Positions 19,956-28,273 of a stretch of DNA of 64,000 nucleotides are shown in pieces (the stretch's first letter is position 1; the number at the start of each line of letters is the position of its first letter). The notes beneath the pieces are model-generated. The model ran no database searches. It saw nothing but the letters and a program-made list of their open reading frames with translations, and had not been told where the DNA came from. A program made the translations under genes and the position numbers. Source of the stretch: Lysobacter sp. cf310. GTDB lineage: Bacteria > Pseudomonadota > Gammaproteobacteria > Xanthomonadales > Xanthomonadaceae. The DNA is taken from the NCBI RefSeq assembly GCF_900114355.1, contig NZ_FOSS01000002.1:540747-604746 (forward strand). The letters are read 5' to 3'.

Positions 19956-20834
19956 TTAAGGCTGCGGCATCCGGCTTTCGGGCTGAGGCGCCGGTGGCGG
20001 CTGCATGGGCACCGAATCGGTCGCGCTGGGCTCGAAGGGATAGAACGAGCGTGCGCTGCCGCTGGTGCTGGCGCTGCTGCTGCCGTAGCTGGCGGTGAAG
20101 CCGCCGGTGGCCGGGTAATTCGGCAGCACCGCGCGCGGCCAGGGCCGCGACGGGGCGTCGCTGTGCTGGGGCCGGAATGGGTTGGCGCTGCTGCCGCCGG
20201 CGCTGGCGGCCGCGACTTCGATCGCCGGTGTCGCGGCGACGGCCTGGGTCTGGGTTTGGCGACGCAAGGCGGCGCGCTGGGTCTGCCCGCGCGAACTGCG
20301 GCGCTCGGCGATCCGGCGCGGCACTTCGGCCACGGCGACCGCGGCGGCGCCGAGCGTAGCGGTCTGCAGCTCGGGGCTCTGCGGTTGCGGGGCGGCCGGC
20401 GTGATGCCGGCGCCGTCGGCGCTTGCGACCTGGGTCTGGGGCGCGGTATCGGGTGCGCTGTCGCTGGAGAACGGGCGCGCCACGAACAGGGCCGCCACCG
20501 CCACCGAAGCGGCCAGGGCGGCGCCGCCGATCCAGCCACGGCGACTGGCGGGCGCGGCCGCCGGCGCGGTGGCGCGCGCGGTCGCGGCTTCGGCCGCGAT
20601 CGCCGCGGCGACGCGGTCGGCAAAATCGGGCGCGGCGATGCCGGCGGCCTGGCCGCGCAGGGCGTCGCCGCACAGCTGCCAGCTGCCGCAGGCGCGACGC
20701 CACTGGGCGTCGTGGCTCAAGCGCTTGAGGGCGAAACGGGCGGCATCGCCGTCGAGCTCGCCGTCGAACAGCGCGCTCAGGGCTTCGCGGTCGGTGGTGG
20801 TGTCGTGCTCGTTGGGGGCTGCTTTGGACGTCAT
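19956..20834 (-). CDS. RseA-type anti-sigma-E factor
   Basis: A 292-residue protein. The N-terminal anti-sigma domain (residues 14-75) has the RseA pattern ALSALFDGELDGDAARFALKRL followed by WRRACGSWQLCGDALRG. One membrane segment follows, WIGGAALAASVAVAALFVA (about 107-125), and then a Pro/Gln/Ala-rich periplasmic part of low complexity. It would hold RpoE at the membrane until regulated proteolysis. It begins 1 bp after the rpoE stop. No rseB gene follows, so the periplasmic co-regulator is either missing or encoded elsewhere. Confidence 0.87.
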   Translation of the reverse strand: MTSKAAPNEHDTTTDREALSALFDGELDGDAARFALKRLSHDAQWRRACGSWQLCGDALRGQAAGIAAPDFADRVAAAIAAEAATARATAPAAAPASRRGWIGGAALAASVAVAALFVARPFSSDSAPDTAPQTQVASADGAGITPAAPQPQSPELQTATLGAAAVAVAEVPRRIAERRSSRGQTQRAALRRQTQTQAVAATPAIEVAAASAGGSSANPFRPQHSDAPSRPWPRAVLPNYPATGGFTASYGSSSASTSGSARSFYPFEPSATDSVPMQPPPAPQPESRMPQP

Positions 20835-20835
20835 A

Positions 20836-21438
20836 TCAGTGGGCGCGCTCGCGGGTGTCTTGGTTATCCAGCAGGGGCCGCAGCTCGATGTCGATCGCCT
20901 CGCGGGCGCGGAAGATCCGCGAACGCACGGTGCCGATCGGGCAGCCCATCTTCTGCGCGATTTCCTCGTAGCTCAGGCCGTCCACCTCGCGCAGGGTGAT
21001 CGCGGCCCGCAGTTCCTCCGGCAGGGATTCGACCGCGCGCATCACCGTGCGTTCGATCTCCTGGCGCAGCAACTCGTGTTCCGGGGTGTCGCTGTCGCGC
21101 AGACGGATGCCGGTCTCGAACTGCTCGGCGTCGCCGGCGTCGATGTCGTCGGTCGGCGGCCTGCGGTTCTGCGCGACGAGGTAATTCTTGGCGGTGTTCA
21201 CGGCGATCCGGTGCAACCACGTATAGAACTGCGCATCGCCTCGGAAGTTCGGCAGCGCGCGGTAAGCGCGCAGGAAGGTTTCCTGGGCAACGTCCTGGCA
21301 TTCGCTCCAGTCCGGTATGTAGCGCCCGATCAGCGCGGTGATCCGATGCTGGTACTTGCGCACCAGGGCATCGAAGGCCGTGCTATCGCCACGCTGGACA
21401 CGCCTGACCAGCTCTTGGTCCAACTCATTCTCGGCCAT
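20836..21438 (-). CDS. rpoE: RNA polymerase sigma-E (RpoE) ECF sigma factor
   Basis: A 200-residue ECF sigma factor. Region 2 contains DALVRKYQHRITALIGRYI and DVAQETFLRAYRALPNFRG. Region 4 contains LPEELRAAITLREVDGLSYEEIAQKMG with the recognition helix GTVRSRIFRAR. It directs the envelope-stress regulon. Its anti-sigma gene and a DegP-family protease gene follow. A GAACTT box upstream (21501-21506) suggests that it reads its own promoter. Confidence 0.96.
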   Translation of the reverse strand: MAENELDQELVRRVQRGDSTAFDALVRKYQHRITALIGRYIPDWSECQDVAQETFLRAYRALPNFRGDAQFYTWLHRIAVNTAKNYLVAQNRRPPTDDIDAGDAEQFETGIRLRDSDTPEHELLRQEIERTVMRAVESLPEELRAAITLREVDGLSYEEIAQKMGCPIGTVRSRIFRAREAIDIELRPLLDNQDTRERAH

Positions 21439-21479
21439 GCCGCGCCGGCACTCCTGTCAGCTCGGCCGTGGCCGAACAA

Positions 21480-21506
21480 TGGGACAACCCTGTCGGGAGA
21501 AAGTTC
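21480..21506 (-). promoter_or_regulatory. RpoE-type autoregulatory promoter candidate
   Basis: Minus-strand TGAACTT (core GAACTT at plus 21501-21506) is followed after 16 bases by TCCCA (plus 21480-21484). The -35 box fits the sigma-E consensus GGAACTT; the -10 box is a weak match to TCTGA. Transcription would begin about 35 nt before the rpoE start codon. Confidence 0.45.
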
Positions 21507-21677
21507 AATCACGATCATAAATGGGGCCGGAGCCGCGCCGGCGCAACCGCCAAGGGTCACGGCGCGGCGCGCGTTGGGGGCCGCTTGGAACCGAGACCTG
21601 GGACGTGCCGATTTGACGGCGACGAAACATCCTCGTGATGATAGCGGGATATCCATACCTGAACGGATGGTGCAGTC

Positions 21678-23729
21678 ATGATGGCTGGCCTCGACGGACT
21701 TCGTTTCCAACATTGGCAGACCGAGCTGCGGGAGGACGGCATTCTGCTGCTGTCGTTCGACCGCGCCGGCTCGTCGGTCAATACTTTCGGACAGGACGTC
21801 CTGATCGAGTTAGACGCGCTGCTGGAGCGCCTCGCGCTGGATCCGCCCAAGGGCGTGGTGCTGCGCTCGGCCAAGGCATCGGGCTTCATCGCCGGCGCCG
21901 ATATCAAGGAATTCCAGACCTTCGACGAGAAGGGCACGGTCGGCGACGCGATCCGGCGCGGCCAGCAGGTGTTCCAACGCCTGGCCGAGCTGCCCTGCCC
22001 CACGGTTGCCGCGATCCACGGCTTCTGCATGGGCGGCGGCACCGAGATCTCGCTGGCCTGCCGCTACCGCGTCGCCAGCTCCGACCCCTCGACCCGGATC
22101 GGCCTGCCGGAAGTGAAGCTGGGCATCTACCCGGGCTGGGGCGGCAGCGTGCGCCTGCCGCGTCTGGTAGGCGCGCCGGCCGCCTTCGACATGATGCTCA
22201 CCGGCCGCGCGCTGTCGGCATCGAACGCCCGCGCGATCGGCCTGGTCGACAAGGTGGTGGAAGCGCCGCTGCTGGTCGACGCCGCGGTCGCGCTGGCGCT
22301 CAAGGGCACGCAGCGCCCGTTCAAGCAACGCTTCATGGGCTGGGCGACGAACAGCTGGCTGGCGCGCAAGATCCTGCCCGGCATGCTGACCAAGCAGGTC
22401 GCGCGCAAGGCGCGCAAGGAGCACTACCCCGCTCCATACGCGCTGATCAACACCTGGGCGCGCAGCAGCGGCGGCGTGCAGGCGCGCCTGGCGGCCGAGC
22501 GCAAGTCGGTGGTCAAGCTGGCCTCCACGCCGACCGCGCGCAATCTGATCCGGGTGTTCTTCCTGCAGGAACGGCTCAAGGGCCAGGGCGGCAAGGATCA
22601 TGGGATTCAGCGCGTGCACGTGGTCGGCGCCGGCGTGATGGGCGGCGATATCGCGGCCTGGTCGGCCTACAAAGGCTTCGAAGTCACCCTGTCCGATCGC
22701 GAACAGCGCTTCATCGACGGCGCCCTGACCCGCGCCCAGGAGCTGTTCGCCAAGCGCGTCAAGGACGAGAGCAAGCGTCCGGCGGTGGCCGCGCGTTTGA
22801 AGGGCGACCTCGCCGGCGACGGCGCGGCGCAGGCCGATCTGGTGATCGAGGCGATCATCGAAAAGCCCGAGGCCAAGCGCGAGCTCTACGATCAGGTCGA
22901 GCCGAAGATGAAGCCCGATGCGCTGCTGACCACCAACACCTCGTCGATCCCGCTGGTCGAACTGCGCGACCACATCCGCCGTCCGGCCCAGTTCGGCGGC
23001 CTGCACTATTTCAATCCGGTGGCGCTGATGCCGCTGGTCGAGATCATCCGCCACGACGCCATGGCGCCGGAAACCGAGCAGCGCCTGGCGGCGTTCTGCA
23101 AGGCCATCGACAAGCTTCCCGTCCCGGTCGCGGGCACGCCGGGCTTCCTGGTCAACCGGGTGTTGTTCCCCTACATGCTGGAAGCGGCGACCGCGTTCGC
23201 CGAGGGCATCCCGGGCCCGGCCATCGACAAGGTCGCGGTGAAGTTCGGCATGCCGATGGGTCCGATCGAACTGATCGACACCGTCGGCCTGGACGTGGCC
23301 GCGGGCGTGGGCGCGGAACTGGCGCCGTTCCTGGGCCTGAGCGTGCCGGCGGCGTTGAGCGGCGTGGAGCCGAACAAGCGCGGCAAGAAGGACGGCCAGG
23401 GCCTGTACAAGTGGGAGAACGGGCGCGCCCAGAAGCCCGAACTGCCCAAGGACTACCAGACTCCGTCGGACCTGGAGGATCGCCTGATCCTGCCGCTGGT
23501 CAACGAAGCGGTGGCCTGCCTGCACGATGGCGTGGTCAGCGATGCCGACCTGCTGGATGCGGGCGTGATCTTCGGCACCGGCTTCGCGCCGTTCCGCGGC
23601 GGCCCGATCCAGTACGTGCGCGAAACCGGCGCCGATGCGCTGCTGGAACGCCTCAAGACCCTGCACGCGCGCTACGGCGATCGCTTCGCGCCGCGGCTGG
23701 GTTGGGATTCGCCGGCGCTGCGTCCGTGA
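21678..23729 (+). CDS. Enoyl-CoA hydratase / 3-hydroxyacyl-CoA dehydrogenase (FadJ/FadB-like alpha subunit)
   Basis: A 683-residue two-domain beta-oxidation enzyme. Residues 1-300 form an enoyl-CoA hydratase domain with the oxyanion loop SGFIAGADIKEF and both catalytic glutamates (GGGTEISLACRYRVA and LPEVKLGIYPGWGG). Residues about 310-680 form the dehydrogenase, with HVVGAGVMGGDIA (NAD binding) and GLHYFNPVALMPLVEII (catalytic His). It converts trans-2-enoyl-CoA through 3-hydroxyacyl-CoA to 3-ketoacyl-CoA. It is close to the usual FadJ length. No thiolase gene (fadI/fadA) is adjacent, so its partner is elsewhere. Two tandem ATGs open the frame. It is divergent from rpoE. Confidence 0.9.
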   Translation: MMAGLDGLRFQHWQTELREDGILLLSFDRAGSSVNTFGQDVLIELDALLERLALDPPKGVVLRSAKASGFIAGADIKEFQTFDEKGTVGDAIRRGQQVFQRLAELPCPTVAAIHGFCMGGGTEISLACRYRVASSDPSTRIGLPEVKLGIYPGWGGSVRLPRLVGAPAAFDMMLTGRALSASNARAIGLVDKVVEAPLLVDAAVALALKGTQRPFKQRFMGWATNSWLARKILPGMLTKQVARKARKEHYPAPYALINTWARSSGGVQARLAAERKSVVKLASTPTARNLIRVFFLQERLKGQGGKDHGIQRVHVVGAGVMGGDIAAWSAYKGFEVTLSDREQRFIDGALTRAQELFAKRVKDESKRPAVAARLKGDLAGDGAAQADLVIEAIIEKPEAKRELYDQVEPKMKPDALLTTNTSSIPLVELRDHIRRPAQFGGLHYFNPVALMPLVEIIRHDAMAPETEQRLAAFCKAIDKLPVPVAGTPGFLVNRVLFPYMLEAATAFAEGIPGPAIDKVAVKFGMPMGPIELIDTVGLDVAAGVGAELAPFLGLSVPAALSGVEPNKRGKKDGQGLYKWENGRAQKPELPKDYQTPSDLEDRLILPLVNEAVACLHDGVVSDADLLDAGVIFGTGFAPFRGGPIQYVRETGADALLERLKTLHARYGDRFAPRLGWDSPALRP

Positions 23730-24326
23730 GGGGCGCGGCGCTGGCGTCAGCAGCCTGCGTTGCCGAGGCTGCCATGGCCCTCGCCGCACCACGGCACAAA
23801 CCCGAGTGGGTGCTTCACAGCATGCGCTGACCACCGCATCGACGCGGGCCGCTGTGGCGGCGCGACGGTACGGTTCGTCTTGGACCCATCGCAGCGTACG
23901 AGCTGATGGCGCGAATTCGTAACCTCGCGCGCCCTCACCCCAACCCCTCTCCCGCTAGCGGGAGAGGGGCTGAAGGCGGCGGCGTCGATGGGGTCCCCTC
24001 TCCCGCCAGCGGGAGAGGGGCTGAAGGCGGCGGCGTCGATGGGGTCCCCTCTCCCGCTTGCGGGAGAGGGGCTGAAGGCAGCGGCGTCGATGGGGTCCCC
24101 TCTCCCGCTTGCGGGAGAGGGCTAGGGTGAGGGATGAGCGCGAAGCGCGAATGCGCTTTATCCCGAACCTGGCCTTTGCGGTCGCGGTCCCGATTCAGGG
24201 GTATTCACACGCGGATGCACATCGCGGCCGGTGCCGCTCCCGGAGGAAACGGACACTCGATGCGAATGAGGACTCGCGGTCGCGGCTTGCGCCGCTCCTG
24301 CACGGAGCGGATGCAGAGACGACGCG
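23730..24326. other. 597-bp intergenic region with amplified hairpin repeat
   Basis: No gene is supported. 23932-24133 is an expanded hairpin repeat (separate entry). 24134-24326 holds nothing I can name; short frames there have no family features. The in-frame peptide across 23906-24130 only translates the 51-bp repeat. Confidence 0.75.
23932..24133. repeat. CCCTCACCC-type palindromic element with internal 51-bp tandem expansion
   Basis: The outer arms CCCTCACCCC (23932-23941) and CTAGGGTGAGGG (24122-24133) match the ends of the common intergenic palindrome of this family. Inside are three 51-bp units (23944-23994, 23995-24045, 24046-24096) plus a fourth hairpin half-unit (24097-24122). Each unit is a 24-26 base palindrome (CCCCTCTCCCGC and complement) and a 25-base linker CTGAAGG(C/A)(G)GCGGCGTCG. 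The palindrome centre differs (TA, CA, TT, TT). It probably forms four consecutive hairpins in RNA. Confidence 0.9.
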
Positions 24327-24692
24327 TTACATCGTGTGGGTGGCGCGATCGGCGGTCAGCGAGCCGGCCAGCAGCGCTTCGATCTTGCCCTTCACCGCAT
24401 CGCCCTCGGCGGTCTCGGCGAACTGCACGCCGATGCCGGCCGGGCGGTTGCCCTGGGCGCCGGTGGGCGTGACCCAGACCACCTTGCCGGCCACCGGCAG
24501 GCGCTCGGTGGATTCGGGCAGGGTCAACAGCAGGAACACCTCGTCGCCGAGGAAGTAACGCTTGGGGGTGGCGACGAAAATGCCGCCGTATTTCAGGAAC
24601 GGCATGTAGGCGCCGTACAGCGCCGCCTTGTCCTTGATCGCCAACGACAGAATGCCCTGCCTGGCTGCGCCCGCGCCTGCCGCTCCGCTCAT
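24327..24692 (-). CDS. pilZ: PilZ domain protein (type IV pilus biogenesis)
   Basis: A 121-residue stand-alone PilZ domain. Its position directly after holB (ATGA overlap) is the conserved location of the founding PilZ protein of Pseudomonas and Xanthomonas. The characteristic segments LKYGGIFVATPKRYFLGDEVFLLLTLPE and KVVWVTPTGAQGNRPAGIGVQF are present. The RxxxR and D/NxSxxG c-di-GMP-binding motifs are not visible, which matches the known non-binding PilZ type that works with FimX and PilB. The role is pilus assembly and twitching motility. It is the last gene of the long fab-pab-tmk operon. Confidence 0.9.
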   Translation of the reverse strand: MSGAAGAGAARQGILSLAIKDKAALYGAYMPFLKYGGIFVATPKRYFLGDEVFLLLTLPESTERLPVAGKVVWVTPTGAQGNRPAGIGVQFAETAEGDAVKGKIEALLAGSLTADRATHTM

Positions 24693-25663
24693 CCCCGATG
24701 TCCTCCAGCGACCCGCGCGCCGTCCGGGGCGCGCCAAGCCATCAACAATTCGACTACCGCCAGGTCCGCGCGCACCGTCGTCCGCAACAGATCGCGGGTG
24801 CGATTGGCGCGATCGAACCAGGCCGCCAGACTGCGCGTTCGCACCGGGTCGGTCAAGCCGGAGGCTTCGGCCAGGGCGAGATCCGCGGCATGGCGCAGAC
24901 GCAGCGCGGCATGTTCGTCGCCGACCCAACGCGCGGCGATTTCCGAAGGCGAGGCGTCGCCGCGCGCGAGCTTGCTCAGATCGGCGGCAACGTCGCGACG
25001 CAGCTTCAGGCCCTCGCCCTGCAACCACTCGTGGGCCAGGCCCGGATGGCCGCGCGCGGCCTCCAGCGCTTCGCGCGCGGCGGTCTCGGCGTGGCCGGCG
25101 GCCTTCAGCCAGGCCAGCGCCTCGTCTTGCGGCGGCAAGCGGAATTCCAGGCGCTGGCAGCGGCTGCGGATGGTCGCGCTCAGACGCAGCGGATGCGCGC
25201 TGACCAGCCACAGGTAGCGGCCGGGCACCGGCTCTTCCAAGGTCTTGAGCAAGGCGTTGCCGGCGGCGTTGTTGATCGCGTCGGCCGGATCCAGGATCGC
25301 GACCTGGGCGCCGCCGTATTGCGGCGTCAGCGACAGACGCTCGGACAGGCTGCGGATCTGTTCGATCACGATCTCGGTGCGCAGGCGCGTGCCTTCCTTG
25401 TTCGGAATGAAGGACACGGTCTGGAAATCCGGATGGGTGCCCGCCACGTACAGCAGGCAGCCGCGGCAATGCCCGCAGGGCTCGCCCTGGGCGTCGCGAT
25501 CGCGGCACAGCAGGCGCTGGGCCAGGCGCTCGGCGACCGCGCGCTTGCCCAGTTGGGCCGGACCGCAGAACAACAGGCCGTGGCCGAGGCGACCGGCGTC
25601 GAGCGCGGCGGTGGCCTGCTCGTAGACCCGGCGCTGCCAGGGCGCGAACGCGGGCGCGCTCAC
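24689..25663 (-). CDS. holB: DNA polymerase III subunit delta'
   Basis: A 324-residue clamp-loader subunit. A degenerate nucleotide-binding loop (CGPAQLGKRAVAERLA) replaces the Walker A motif, as expected for a non-ATPase delta'. The cysteine cluster CGHCRGC, the DPADAINNAAGNALLKTLEEP box and SRCQRLEF are family marks. The start is GTG at 25663, which overlaps the tmk stop by 4 bp (GTGA). Its stop overlaps the pilZ ATG (ATGA). Confidence 0.92.
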   Translation of the reverse strand: MSAPAFAPWQRRVYEQATAALDAGRLGHGLLFCGPAQLGKRAVAERLAQRLLCRDRDAQGEPCGHCRGCLLYVAGTHPDFQTVSFIPNKEGTRLRTEIVIEQIRSLSERLSLTPQYGGAQVAILDPADAINNAAGNALLKTLEEPVPGRYLWLVSAHPLRLSATIRSRCQRLEFRLPPQDEALAWLKAAGHAETAAREALEAARGHPGLAHEWLQGEGLKLRRDVAADLSKLARGDASPSEIAARWVGDEHAALRLRHAADLALAEASGLTDPVRTRSLAAWFDRANRTRDLLRTTVRADLAVVELLMAWRAPDGARVAGGHRG

Positions 25664-26298
25664 GACTGCGCCTCGATCAATAGCCGCAAGCGCGCCACCG
25701 CCTGCGCGGCGACCGCGTCGGCGGGCTGGCTGGCGTCGATCACATGGAAGCGATGCGCCTGCGCCTGCGCGCGCGCGCGGTAGCCGGCGCGCACGCGTTC
25801 GAAGAAGTCCTCGCGCTCGGCTTCGATGCGATCGGCCGCGCCGCGGCCGCGCGCGCGCTGCAGGCCGATCGCGACCGGCACGTCCAGCAGCAGCGTCAGC
25901 GCGGGCTCGATCCCGACCACGCGGCGCTCGAGCTCGGCAATGAAGGCCGGATCCAGGCCGCGGCCCTCGCCCTGGTAGGCGTAGCTGGCGTCGGTGAAAC
26001 GGTCGCTGATCACCCAGGCGCCGCGGCGCAGCGCCGGCAACAGGGTTTCGCGCACGTGCTGGGCGCGGCCGGCGAACACCAGCAGCAGTTCGGCTTCCGG
26101 CGTCGCGGGTTCGTGATGGGGGTCCAGCAGCAGGCCGCGGATCTGTTCGGCCAGCGGCGTGCCGCCGGGCTCGCGCGTGCACACCACTTCGACGCCGGTG
26201 GCTTCCAGCGCGTCGCGCAGCGCGGCCAGCACGGTGGATTTGCCCGCGCCTTCGCCGCCTTCCAGGGTGATCAGGCGCGGCTGGACCTGCAGGCTCAT
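25660..26298 (-). CDS. tmk: Thymidylate kinase
   Basis: A 212-residue kinase that phosphorylates dTMP. The P-loop is LEGGEGAGKST (residues 11-21), followed by the DR-x motif ISDRFTDASYAYQGEGRG and the LID region RARGRGAADRIEAEREDFFERVRAGY. The start ATG overlaps the mltG stop (ATGA). It sits between mltG and holB, the usual gammaproteobacterial order. Confidence 0.95.
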   Translation of the reverse strand: MSLQVQPRLITLEGGEGAGKSTVLAALRDALEATGVEVVCTREPGGTPLAEQIRGLLLDPHHEPATPEAELLLVFAGRAQHVRETLLPALRRGAWVISDRFTDASYAYQGEGRGLDPAFIAELERRVVGIEPALTLLLDVPVAIGLQRARGRGAADRIEAEREDFFERVRAGYRARAQAQAHRFHVIDASQPADAVAAQAVARLRLLIEAQS

Positions 26299-27434
26299 CG
26301 GCCGCGGCTCTGCGTCGGCGCCGCGGGCGTCGGCGTGCCTTCGGCTTCCTGCGCTTCCTCCAGCACCGCCTTGCCCTCCTCGGGCTGGCCGCCGCGACGC
26401 TGCGCGCGGTAGCGCTGCAGGTACAGGCGCACATTGGCCTGGTGCTGGGCGTAAGTGGCCGCGAACAGGCTGCTGCCGCTGCCGTCGCCGGAGGCGACGA
26501 AGAACAGCGCGTCGCCGGGCGCCGGATTGGCGACCGCCTTGAGCGCGCCCGCGCCTGGCATCGCGATCGGTGTCGGCGGCAGACCGGTGCGGGTGTAGGT
26601 GTTGTAGGGCGTGTCGGTCTGCAGGTCGCGCTTGCGGATGTTGCCGTCGTAGCCCGCGCCCAGGCCGTAGATCACGGTCGGGTCGGTTTCCAGCTTCATG
26701 CCCAGCTTGAGCCGGCGCTCGAACAGGCCGGCGATCTGCGGGCGCTCGGAGGCGATGCCGGTTTCCTTCTCGACGATCGAGGCCAGGATCAGCATTTCCT
26801 CGCGGCTCTTGAGCACGCTGTTTTTGTCGCGGCCTTCCCAGGCCGCGTTCAAGGCCTTGTCCATCGCGTCGCAGGCGCGCTTGAGCACGTCCAGGTCGCT
26901 GTCGCCGCCGGTGTAGAGGTAGGTCTCGGGCAGGAAGCGGCCTTCCGGATGCTGGCCCGGCCGGCCCAGCGCCTTCATCAGCGCGGCATCGTCGAGCTTG
27001 GCGGCTTCCTGTTTCAGGCCCTGGGTGCGCGCCAGGGCCGCGCGCAGGTCGCGCAGGTTCCAGCCTTCGATCACGGTGAAGCGGTGACTGAGCACGCGGC
27101 CGTCGCGCATCGCCTCGAGCAATTCGCGCGGCGAGGTGCCGGGCTCCAGCGCGTACTCGCCGACCTGCAGGCGGCCGGCGGCGCCGAGTTGCTTGGCCAG
27201 CGCGCGCCATTCCAGCGCGTCGCCGCCGCTCACGCCGGCCTCGCGCAGCTTGCGCAGCACCACCGGCAGCGAGTCGCCGCGTTCGACGATCAGGCTTTGC
27301 CCGGCCTGCAGGCCGGACAGCGGAGCGTCGGCGAAGCGCGTGTAGCGCTGATACAGCCAGCCGCCCGCGATCGCGGCGGCCAGCACCAGCAGCAGGAAGA
27401 AACCGCCGACACGGCGCTTGGTTTTACGACTCAC
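26295..27434 (-). CDS. mltG: Endolytic murein transglycosylase MltG
   Basis: A 379-residue YceG-family enzyme. One N-terminal membrane helix (FFLLLVLAAAIAGGWLY, about 12-28) is followed by a LysM-like region and the catalytic YceG domain with the glutamate in LASIVEKETGIASERP, plus TDPTVIYGLG and YNTY. It cuts nascent glycan strands and sets their length. The extra C-terminal tail (GGQPEEGKAVLEEAQ...) is Glu/Pro-rich and not part of the fold. The start is GTG at 27434, overlapping the pabC stop (GTGA). Confidence 0.93.
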   Translation of the reverse strand: MSRKTKRRVGGFFLLLVLAAAIAGGWLYQRYTRFADAPLSGLQAGQSLIVERGDSLPVVLRKLREAGVSGGDALEWRALAKQLGAAGRLQVGEYALEPGTSPRELLEAMRDGRVLSHRFTVIEGWNLRDLRAALARTQGLKQEAAKLDDAALMKALGRPGQHPEGRFLPETYLYTGGDSDLDVLKRACDAMDKALNAAWEGRDKNSVLKSREEMLILASIVEKETGIASERPQIAGLFERRLKLGMKLETDPTVIYGLGAGYDGNIRKRDLQTDTPYNTYTRTGLPPTPIAMPGAGALKAVANPAPGDALFFVASGDGSGSSLFAATYAQHQANVRLYLQRYRAQRRGGQPEEGKAVLEEAQEAEGTPTPAAPTQSRGR

Positions 27435-28273
27435 GACACCTCCGAGCCCGGCGGGGCTGCAGATTCGAATGCGGGATGCGACTCGGCCAGGCGACGCTGC
27501 AGGCCGGCCACCGCGGGATGCGAGGGCCAGACGCGCTCGCCCAGCCGGGCGACCGGCAGGATACCGCGCACGGCATTGCACAGGAAAACCGCGTCCGCGC
27601 TTTCCAGCGCGTCTTGCGACAGGGTCGCGGTTTCGGCGGCGGCCTCGCCCAGGATCGCCAGCAACTGCTCGCGGCAGACCCCGGCGACGCCGCAGCGGTC
27701 CACGCGGGGCGTCCACCAGCGGCCCTCGCGCAGCGCGAACAGGTTGGCCGCGGTCGCGCACACCACCGCGCCCTCGCCGTCGCGCATCAGGCCTTCGTGG
27801 ACCTCGGCGGCGTCCCATTCGGCGCGCGCCAGGACCTGCTCCAGGCGATTGCAGTGCTTGAGCCCGGCCAGCGCCGACGGCGTCGCCAGGCGGGTCTCGC
27901 ACCAACGCAGGCGCAGGCCTTCGGCCGGCGTCGGCGGCGGCAGCGGATGGGTGGACAGCAGCCAGGTCGGCACGGCTTCGGCCGGCGGCGCATAGCCGCG
28001 TCCGCCCTGCCCCCGGCTCACGATCAGTTTCAGCACCGCGTCGGTGCCGTCGAGCAGGCGCTCGGCTTCGGCGCGCACGAGTTCGGGACGCGGCAGCGAC
28101 AGGCGCAGGCGCGTCGCGCCGCGGCTCAGGCGCCGCCAATGCGCCTCCCACCACGGCAGTGTGCCGCGATGCGCGCGCAGGGTTTCGAACAGGCCGTCGC
28201 CATAGGCGTAGCCGCGGTCCAGCAAGGGCAGCGCCTGCGCGGCTCGCTCGCCGACGTAGACGCGCGCGTTCAT
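27431..28273 (-). CDS. pabC: Aminodeoxychorismate lyase
   Basis: A 280-residue PLP-dependent enzyme of fold type IV. N-terminal RGYAYGDGLFETLRA (about 22-36) is the class motif, the PLP lysine is in LAGLKHCNRLEQVLARAEW, and the phosphate-binding segment is VCATAANLFAL. It splits 4-amino-4-deoxychorismate into p-aminobenzoate and pyruvate for folate synthesis. Its ATG overlaps the pabB stop (ATGA), coupling the two steps of the pathway. Confidence 0.92.
   Translation of the reverse strand: MNARVYVGERAAQALPLLDRGYAYGDGLFETLRAHRGTLPWWEAHWRRLSRGATRLRLSLPRPELVRAEAERLLDGTDAVLKLIVSRGQGGRGYAPPAEAVPTWLLSTHPLPPPTPAEGLRLRWCETRLATPSALAGLKHCNRLEQVLARAEWDAAEVHEGLMRDGEGAVVCATAANLFALREGRWWTPRVDRCGVAGVCREQLLAILGEAAAETATLSQDALESADAVFLCNAVRGILPVARLGERVWPSHPAVAGLQRRLAESHPAFESAAPPGSEVS

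Noticed and set aside
23906..24130. A 74-codon frame with a repeated GRGAEGGGVDGVPSPA peptide
   Set aside because: It only translates the 51-bp palindromic repeat, which happens to be a multiple of three; no ribosome site or family.
23932..24133. CRISPR-like array
   Set aside because: The linkers between hairpins are nearly identical rather than unique, the units are contiguous tandem copies, and no cas gene is near.
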